Shown here one piece after another: positions 58,337-64,000 of a stretch of DNA of 64,000 bases. The position numbers and the translations under genes are program-made. The first letter of the stretch is position 1, and every line of letters begins with the position of its first letter. Origin of the DNA: DAOTTX01 sp034437515 (GTDB lineage Bacteria; Chloroflexota; Anaerolineae; Aggregatilineales; Phototrophicaceae). Under the pieces are notes generated by a model. The model was given only the letters and a program-made list of their open reading frames with translations, ran no database searches and was not told the DNA's origin. The stretch spans positions 1 to 64,000 of the forward strand of contig DAOTTX010000247.1 in NCBI GenBank assembly GCA_034437515.1, given 5' to 3'.

Positions 58337-59398
58337 ATGAATGTGAAACTGACGGTGTTACCGGGGGATGGCATTGGGCCAGAGGTAATGGAATCTGGGC
58401 TGCGTGTTCTGCGGCACATCAGCGAAAAATTTGAACACAAGATCGAGGTTACCGAAGAATTGATCGGTGGGGCGGCGATTGATGCAACCGGGTCGCCGTT
58501 GCCACAAAAGACGATAGCCGCATGTGAACAGGCTGACGCGGCCTTGCTCGCGGCGGTTGGTGGCCCGAAGTGGGATGATCCGACGGCGAACGTGCGCCCG
58601 GAGCAAGGGCTGCTGCAACTGCGCAAGCATTTTGGTCTTTTTGCTAATTTGCGTCCGGTGAAGGTTTATCCTGCGCTGGCAGCTCATGCACCGCTGCGAC
58701 CTGAGTTGCTTGAAAATGTCGATATGCTCTTCGTTCGTGAGTTAACCGGCGGATTATACTTCGGGCCTCGACAAGAACACGGTGACGGTCAGGAAGCTTA
58801 TGACACCATGCTTTATACCACACCAGAGGTTGAGCGTGTCGCGCATGTGGCCTACAGAGCCGCTCAGAAGCGGCGTAAGCGCCTCACATCGGTTGATAAG
58901 GCCAATGTGCTCGCTTCTATGCGTTTATGGCGTCATACAGTCGTACGATTGCATGAAGATTATGATGACGTCTCCTTAGAGCACCTTCTTGTCGATGCCT
59001 GTACGATGCACTTGCTCACCCGTCCGTCATCTTTTGATGTGATTTTGGCTGGCAATATGTTTGGTGATATTTTGAGCGATGAGGCATCGGTTCTCGCTGG
59101 TTCCCTGGGGATGCTGGCCTCCGCTTCACTTGGTGAGGGGAAGTTTGGTTTGTACGAACCTGTGCATGGCTCCGCTCCAGACATCGCAGGGCAGGGTAAA
59201 GCGAATCCGATTGGCATGATCCTGAGTGTGGCGATGATGTTGCGCTACAGCCTCGACCTTGACTCGGAGGCCAGTGCCATCGAACATGCTGTGGAGCAGA
59301 CGTTAGCCGAAGGCTTGCGGACGGCGGACATCGCATCCGGTGAAGGGCGTTTGGTCGATACGAAGACGATGACGGATGCAATTATTGCGCGTGTTTGA
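58337..59398 (+). CDS. leuB: 3-isopropylmalate dehydrogenase
   Basis: Oxidatively decarboxylates 3-isopropylmalate with NAD+. ATG 58337 has TGGAGG at seven bases; an upstream in-frame ATG at 58313 lies in the hairpin. 353 residues. LPGDGIGPEVMESGLRVLRH, RELTGGLYFGPRQEH, LLVDACTMHLLTRPSSFDVILAGNMFGDILSDEASVLAGSLGMLAS and EPVHGSAPDIAGQGKANPIG are diagnostic. Also acts on 3-methylmalate in CimA pathways. Last gene of the operon. Confidence 0.96.
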   Translation: MNVKLTVLPGDGIGPEVMESGLRVLRHISEKFEHKIEVTEELIGGAAIDATGSPLPQKTIAACEQADAALLAAVGGPKWDDPTANVRPEQGLLQLRKHFGLFANLRPVKVYPALAAHAPLRPELLENVDMLFVRELTGGLYFGPRQEHGDGQEAYDTMLYTTPEVERVAHVAYRAAQKRRKRLTSVDKANVLASMRLWRHTVVRLHEDYDDVSLEHLLVDACTMHLLTRPSSFDVILAGNMFGDILSDEASVLAGSLGMLASASLGEGKFGLYEPVHGSAPDIAGQGKANPIGMILSVAMMLRYSLDLDSEASAIEHAVEQTLAEGLRTADIASGEGRLVDTKTMTDAIIARV

Positions 59399-59511
59399 TG
59401 AGGCGCGATGCGTCCTTATTGCGGATCTTTGCTTTTTATTACTTATTTCTGTGTGCTTTTCCTTTAGAATAGTAAGTGTCTTATAAGCCGCAGAGATAGC
59501 GATAATTTCTT

Positions 59512-60222
59512 ATGAAAGTTCTGATTGTTGATGACGAACAGGCAATTCGTGATGCGCTAGGCCGCAAGCTCCAGCGCGAAGAGTTTGATGTGGTGTTGTG
59601 TGCCGATGGACTTGAAGGGTTACGAGCGTTTCATTCGGAACGTCCAGATTTGGTCGTGCTCGATATCGTGATGCCTTCGGGTATGGATGGTTTGACGGTG
59701 TGCAGGCGTATTCGCGAAATTGCAGATACACCAGTGATGATGCTTTCTGCACAGGCAGTTACAGAAGATGACATCATCGAAGGGCTAAGTGCAGGGGCAG
59801 ATGAGTATCTCATCAAACCGGTTCGTCTTAATGAGTTCATAGCCCGGGTGCGTGCGCTGCTTCGCCGTGCGCAAATCGCTTCGAGCGATGTTGATAAAGG
59901 TTACAATGACGGTTACTTGAGTGTCGATCTACATCGCCGGCATGTGCATGTCGATGGTCGCAAAGTACATCTGACGCCGACTGAATTCAAATTGTTGGCA
60001 GTATTGATGGAAAACGCTGGTCGGGTCGTTCCGCAGCGTGATCTACTTGAGCAGGTTTGGGGACAAGAGTATGTGGACGACATATACTATCCGCGTGTTT
60101 ACATCAGCCAGTTGCGCCGCAAAATCGAGCCTGATCCATCAAATCCGGTCTATATTCTAACGGAACATCGTGTGGGTTATCGCTTCGAGAAACAAAATTC
60201 GACACAGGACGTCATCCAGTAG
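59512..60222 (+). CDS. OmpR/PhoB-family response regulator
   Basis: 236 residues. Receiver domain: acidic pair D7-D8, phosphoacceptor D51 in LVVLDIVMPSGMDG, Lys in YLIKPVRL. C-terminal winged-helix DNA-binding domain: LTPTEFKLLAVLMENAGRVVPQRDLLEQVWGQEY and RVYISQLRRKIEPD. Starts 113 bases after leuB; a TAGAAT (59465-59470) may be its -10. Stop TAG at 60220-60222 is five bases before the kinase start, so the pair is co-transcribed. Target genes unknown. Confidence 0.93.
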   Translation: MKVLIVDDEQAIRDALGRKLQREEFDVVLCADGLEGLRAFHSERPDLVVLDIVMPSGMDGLTVCRRIREIADTPVMMLSAQAVTEDDIIEGLSAGADEYLIKPVRLNEFIARVRALLRRAQIASSDVDKGYNDGYLSVDLHRRHVHVDGRKVHLTPTEFKLLAVLMENAGRVVPQRDLLEQVWGQEYVDDIYYPRVYISQLRRKIEPDPSNPVYILTEHRVGYRFEKQNSTQDVIQ

Positions 60223-60227
60223 CTTTC

Positions 60228-62429
60228 ATGGTGCCCTTTGATACGTTTTCGCTGTTGCTTAACGGCCTGACGCTTGCCCTGGCGTTAGGCTTCGTAATTA
60301 TTATTCTCTGGTACGATCCAAAAAGTCGAGCGAATCAGTTCTTCGCCATCTTCTTATTTTTCATCATTCTATGGAATATTGGTTCTATACTCATTGAGGC
60401 AGAAGCCATCCTCGGTGAGGGAGCCTTACTATCATCATTTAACCTCGCTGCGCGGAGTATTGCCGAGTTCGGCTTTATCGGCTCGAGTGCGGTTATCTAC
60501 ATCTTCCTGACCGTAATGATCGGCATCCATGCCTGGTATTTTCGTATAGTGACGGTGGCAAGCCTTGTGCTTGTTGTCGGGTACCGTATCTTCCTCATCG
60601 TCACAGAGACGGATGTCGTTTTTGAAATTATTCCGCTGTTTTATTTCGTCATTTTTGATTTGCTGACGCTGTTTCTTGTGTGGCGTTTTCGGCGTAAACT
60701 GCGCTCTCGAGGTATAGCGACTGCTGTACTCATCATCACTGTCGGCAAATTGTTTACATTTGCCAATCCAGAGCTGGCAATCGCTTCTTTTGCGGTGAAC
60801 CTCTCATCATTTGGCAGCTTGATCCTGAGTTTTTCCATCGTCCAGCGGAAGATTATCACGCCACTTTCTGAGAGCTTGAGTCAGGTAGAAGCTATACACC
60901 GAGTCAGTCTTGCCGTGACGAGCCAATTGAGCCTGGATACAGTGCTGGATGAAATCGCTTCTCAGGCCTGTGGTTGGCTCAATGCGGATGGAACAGGTAT
61001 TTTCCTGACCTTTCGGGAAAATCACCGAGACTCATTACGAATGGAAACAGTCTATCATCTTCCAGGTCAATACCTCCACCATATAGTGCCTTTTGGTGTC
61101 GATATTATGGGAAAAGTCGCTTCAGAGCGTGAAACGGTCTTTCTGGAAAACTACAGCCGTGACTGGAAAGGCGAAGTGGCACTACCGCTGGCAAGATCAA
61201 CATTTGGTAGTTTGATCTGTACGCCGTTGATCTATGCGGATAAAACAATTGGTGTTCTGCTGGTGGTCGCGGGCTTGCAGGGGCGTCTCTTCGACAAAAG
61301 AGATGCGCGATTGCTGGAGCTTCTCGCTGCACAAGCAGCAGTCGCTATTGGTCATAGCCGTGCGTTTGAAGAACAAAGAAACCTCGCCGCACAACTCGAA
61401 GAAGCACACGGGCAATTGAAGACGGTGTTGACGAGCACTGAAAATCCGGTGATTGCGGTTGATCGACAGTTGGATCTCATGTTTGCGAACCCGGCAGCAC
61501 GGTCACTCTTTGACGCAAACGACCAACTGAGTATTATGGAAAATATTCCGCATCATTTATTCCCGGAAAGCCCCAAGGATGTGCTACGTGAGATCAAAAG
61601 CGGAAAGAGTTATATCTACGAAGTATCACTGAAGGGGCAAGTATTTTTCTGTCATCTTGCTTCTCTAGGGGTAGAGCGTGTCGAAGGATGGGTCGCCGTA
61701 TTAAACGATGTGACCGAACTCAAAGAGCTTGACCGGCTCAAGAGTGAAATGGTTCGTATGGCGAGCCACGATCTGAAGAATCCGCTGATGGGTGCGATGG
61801 CTTACCTAGATCTTCTCGGTGAGGATCTGGCTGATAATGCAGAGGCTGAAAAATCAATACGTATGATTGAGCGACAGATGGAACGTATGCAACGGATCAT
61901 CAGCGGAATACTTGATCTGGAACGCATTAAGCTGAGTCGTTTTGTCCCGGAGTTATGCCAAGCGCAAGATGTCATCGAGGATGCCGTTCATGATCTGAGT
62001 GATTTCATATACGATAGTGATATTGATGTGGATGTTATCATTGATGAGGGGAAACTTTCTTTTTGGGGGGATCGTGAGCAGTTTTCACGCGCACTGGTCA
62101 ATCTCATAGAGAATGCTATAAAATTTACACCATCGGGGAATGGTCATGTGTATGTACGGGCATATTGCAAGGACGATCAGATTATCTTTGAAGTCGAAGA
62201 TCAGGGGATCGGTATTCCTGATACGTTGAGAGATCGCATTTTCGATCGTTTCTTTCGAGGAGAGCAAAAAGGGATTGAACATGTAACTGGAACGGGACTA
62301 GGCTTGAGCCTGGTCAAGAACATTGTTGAGAACCACGAAGGTTCAATCTGGTTTAAGAGTTATCAAGATACAGGAACCGTATTCTACATTACAGTACCAC
62401 ATGTCAACTCGATCAATAATTTCGCATAG
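60228..62429 (+). CDS. Sensor histidine kinase with 7TM-like, GAF and PAS domains
   Basis: 733 residues. N-terminal about 210 residues have seven predicted membrane spans, like the histidine-kinase 7TM module. A GAF domain follows (about 230-380; VSLAVTSQLSLDTVLDEIASQA), then a PAS-like domain (about 400-500) and HisKA with SHDLKNPLMGAM (His514). HATPase: LVNLIENAIKF, EVEDQGIGIPDTLRDRIF and GTGLGLSLVKNIVENH. No Shine-Dalgarno site stands out before ATG 60228. Partner of the response regulator upstream; signal unknown. Confidence 0.92.
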   Translation: MVPFDTFSLLLNGLTLALALGFVIIILWYDPKSRANQFFAIFLFFIILWNIGSILIEAEAILGEGALLSSFNLAARSIAEFGFIGSSAVIYIFLTVMIGIHAWYFRIVTVASLVLVVGYRIFLIVTETDVVFEIIPLFYFVIFDLLTLFLVWRFRRKLRSRGIATAVLIITVGKLFTFANPELAIASFAVNLSSFGSLILSFSIVQRKIITPLSESLSQVEAIHRVSLAVTSQLSLDTVLDEIASQACGWLNADGTGIFLTFRENHRDSLRMETVYHLPGQYLHHIVPFGVDIMGKVASERETVFLENYSRDWKGEVALPLARSTFGSLICTPLIYADKTIGVLLVVAGLQGRLFDKRDARLLELLAAQAAVAIGHSRAFEEQRNLAAQLEEAHGQLKTVLTSTENPVIAVDRQLDLMFANPAARSLFDANDQLSIMENIPHHLFPESPKDVLREIKSGKSYIYEVSLKGQVFFCHLASLGVERVEGWVAVLNDVTELKELDRLKSEMVRMASHDLKNPLMGAMAYLDLLGEDLADNAEAEKSIRMIERQMERMQRIISGILDLERIKLSRFVPELCQAQDVIEDAVHDLSDFIYDSDIDVDVIIDEGKLSFWGDREQFSRALVNLIENAIKFTPSGNGHVYVRAYCKDDQIIFEVEDQGIGIPDTLRDRIFDRFFRGEQKGIEHVTGTGLGLSLVKNIVENHEGSIWFKSYQDTGTVFYITVPHVNSINNFA

Positions 62430-62441
62430 TCAGGAACATAA

Positions 62442-63392
62442 ATGTATATCAGAATCCTTATCGCTTTAACGATCATTCTAAGTACCGGATACATAGCAAG
62501 CAGTCAAGAGGAACCAACACCCGCACCTACAAAAACAGAGATTCCTGAAACACAAAATGAGACAGAAGACGAGGAAATTGAGGCCCTCACACAAGAAGAC
62601 CTCATCGTCCTAAATGGCAACGTTCAGAGACCGAATGGCATCGCATGGCACAATGACAAAATATATGCTGCCTGCAGCGGTGACTACACACTCTACGAAA
62701 TTGGAGATACCGAAGGTGAGACAAGAACTTTCATCTATGGTATCCGTAATGCCCACACATTATTCGTTGAAAGTCTGGGTGAAACAGACTTCAACCTGTG
62801 GGTACCGGACTATGACACAAACACACTAATGCGTGTAAACCCTAGAGGTGCTCCCGTTACAATGGCAAATAACCTGGAAGGGCCATGGGGTATTGCCTAT
62901 TTCGACCAACAACATTTCCTCATCACTAACTTGATTGGCAATAACATCACACTGATGGATCGTAGTGGTAATGTCATCAACACTGTAGAGGGAATGCGTT
63001 CACCGACGGGTATTACTCTTGACGAAGAAATTGTCTATGTCGCCAACAACGGAAGTTCTCGTCGTTCTATTGAATGGATCAACAGCGAAGATTTTCTCGG
63101 TGACGAAGAAATTGTACCATCACCCCTGGTTAGTGGTGTACAGAACGCAACAGGTCTGGTTCTTGGTTCTGATGGTTATCTGTACTTCGCTTATGCCCTC
63201 GGTACTCGCGGTGTTGTTGGACGTGTAAATCCTCAGATATGTCGTGAAGAGGGTGGTTGCACGAATGACCAAGTCGAGATTGTCTTATACACCGACCTCG
63301 CTGCACCGCTTGCTGGGTTAGAAATCACACCCGATATGCGTCTATTCGTCCACACAATCTTCCGCCCAGAGATTTATTGGGTTCAGTTATGA
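62442..63392 (+). CDS. Secreted NHL/SMP-30-like beta-propeller protein
   Basis: 316 residues. Signal peptide 1-21, an acidic Pro/Thr/Glu linker, then propeller-like repeats such as RPNGIAWHNDKIYAA, GPWGIAYFDQQHFLITNL and SPTGITLDEEIVYVANNG. Two Cys pairs may form disulfides. No catalytic residues assigned; ligand unknown. Third-codon positions look more A-rich than the neighbours. Starts 12 bases after the kinase, so it could be in the same transcript. Confidence 0.8.
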   Translation: MYIRILIALTIILSTGYIASSQEEPTPAPTKTEIPETQNETEDEEIEALTQEDLIVLNGNVQRPNGIAWHNDKIYAACSGDYTLYEIGDTEGETRTFIYGIRNAHTLFVESLGETDFNLWVPDYDTNTLMRVNPRGAPVTMANNLEGPWGIAYFDQQHFLITNLIGNNITLMDRSGNVINTVEGMRSPTGITLDEEIVYVANNGSSRRSIEWINSEDFLGDEEIVPSPLVSGVQNATGLVLGSDGYLYFAYALGTRGVVGRVNPQICREEGGCTNDQVEIVLYTDLAAPLAGLEITPDMRLFVHTIFRPEIYWVQL

Positions 63393-63410
63393 GGTGAGTT
63401 TCCCATAAAT

Positions 63411-63479
63411 CGGAGTTCTGATCGCTACTTACCGAGAGGATTTAACAGAAGTATCCCAATAAGTGCAATCAGAACTCCG
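63411..63479. repeat. 12-bp perfect inverted repeat with 45-base spacer at a convergent junction
   Basis: CGGAGTTCTGAT (63411-63422) and ATCAGAACTCCG (63468-63479) are exact complements. The second arm lies in the 3' part of the small membrane protein gene and the spacer contains its stop codon. Confidence 0.85.
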
Positions 63480-63673
63480 AGATTAAGCGTCACTACACCG
63501 AGTAATTCGACCCAGCGGCTTGATGTGAAGACATCAGCAATTTGGATGGCGAAACTTACAAACAGGATTGCTACACCAATAACGGGCAGCAATCCACGTC
63601 TCTCCGCGAGATAGTTAGAGGTGCGTTCCAGTAATTTTGACAGAAACGCAGATTTGTCAATCAGGTTAAACAT
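63425..63673 (-). CDS. Small membrane protein with two hydrophobic segments
   Basis: 82 residues; two spans near 29-50 (LLPVIGVAILFVSFAIQIA) and 56-79 (ELLGVVTLNLGVLIALIGILLL). Follows the hflX stop by 14 bases on the same strand, so they are likely co-transcribed. No family recognised. Confidence 0.7.
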   Translation of the reverse strand: MFNLIDKSAFLSKLLERTSNYLAERRGLLPVIGVAILFVSFAIQIADVFTSSRWVELLGVVTLNLGVLIALIGILLLNPLGK

Positions 63674-63687
63674 ATCGTCTTACTCGC

Positions 63688-64000
63688 CTATTGCTTGTAC
63701 GCTTCGTATTGTGCTTCCAGGGCAGGTGGGATTTGCGCCGTTATCACGACACCATCCTGTGTATGTTGTTGATCTTCTACTTTGCCATTTTCAAACAAAA
63801 ATGACACCAAATCGCCACGCTCATATGGGAGCAAGACACGGATCTCCGTGAGTTGTTCCGTCAAGACACTTTCAATCTGCTCCAGCAGGGCATCTAATCC
63901 GATTTTCCCTTTTGCAGAAACTTCAACCTGTGCGTCATAGTGTTCCAAATATGGCGTCTTGTCGATGTTGAGGTGTTCTGCCCGATCAAATTTGTTCCAC
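63688..64000 (-). CDS. hflX: GTPase HflX, C-terminal part (cut by the window edge)
   Basis: The reverse strand is open from 63999 to the stop at 63688, 103 codons, with the 5' part outside the window. It reads WNKFDRAEHL, the G4 NKxD motif for guanine recognition, then VEVSAKGKIGLDALLEQI, the G5 SAK motif, and the HflX C-terminal domain (VLLPYERGDLVSFLFENG). HflX rescues stalled ribosomes and binds the 50S subunit. A TTG at 63948 is not the start but an internal codon. Confidence 0.88.
   Translation of the reverse strand, partial: WNKFDRAEHLNIDKTPYLEHYDAQVEVSAKGKIGLDALLEQIESVLTEQLTEIRVLLPYERGDLVSFLFENGKVEDQQHTQDGVVITAQIPPALEAQYEAYKQ

Overview
The window looks like a chromosomal segment of a Chloroflexota bacterium, probably Anaerolineae-like. 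Grounds are indirect: a giant kinase/STAND/WD40 protein, Thr/Pro-rich surface linkers (TPTETPSNTP-type), SH3-like domain plus Pro/Thr linker secreted proteins, UgpB-type sugar ABC transporters beside glucan-debranching enzymes, and frequent GTG/TTG starts. No 16S rRNA is present, so the phylum call is inference. There are no prophages, insertion sequences or CRISPR arrays.

Layout. 1-680: partial minus-strand gene with a structured leader, then tRNA-Asp and its terminator. 0.7-10.1 kb: glucan module (secreted pullulanase, UgpB/A/E-like ABC transporter, glycogen debranching enzyme). 10.1-11.4: APC permease. 11.6-16.8: oxidative pentose-phosphate operon gnd-zwf-pgl with a VTT-domain membrane protein and a MerA-like flavoprotein. 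17.2-20.9: heterodimeric ABC exporter. 20.9-24.6: polyprenyl synthase and a surface beta-helix protein. 24.8-29.4: kinase-nSTAND-WD40 giant. 29.4-35.6: envelope acylation/glycosylation set (SGNH, ACP, MBOAT, SGNH-like, GT-C). 35.7-45.3: Lon-N protein, VOC protein, two glycosyltransferases, FeS photolyase with ferredoxin, patatin, hydrolase-acyl-CoA ligase fusion. 45.4-48.2: argG-argH. 48.3-59.4: ilvE-ilvB-ilvN-ilvC-leuA-leuC-leuD-cimA-leuB. 59.5-62.4: two-component system. 62.4-64.0: secreted beta-propeller, small membrane protein, hflX 3' end.

The main discovery is a pair of unannotated translation-coupled attenuators. In front of argG lies a 25-26 codon leader peptide with six Arg codons (7, 10-13, 15). 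It is followed by a perfect intrinsic terminator just before the argG ribosome binding site, and a copy of the terminator's 3' arm inside the leader could form an antiterminator. In front of ilvE lies a 26-codon leader peptide with 15 Ile/Leu/Val codons. It is followed by a perfect 10-bp terminator hairpin, with an antiterminator segment beginning two bases after the leader stop codon and a 9-bp protector stem. The arg promoter places the transcript start at or beside the leader ATG, suggesting a leaderless leader peptide. Together they suggest that this lineage senses charged Arg-tRNA and branched-chain aminoacyl-tRNAs by ribosome stalling.

Metabolically the ilv-leu operon carries both leuA and cimA, so isoleucine can be made from pyruvate through citramalate; ilvD is not in the window. 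The glucan genes and the pentose-phosphate operon fit a heterotroph that imports and stores glucans.
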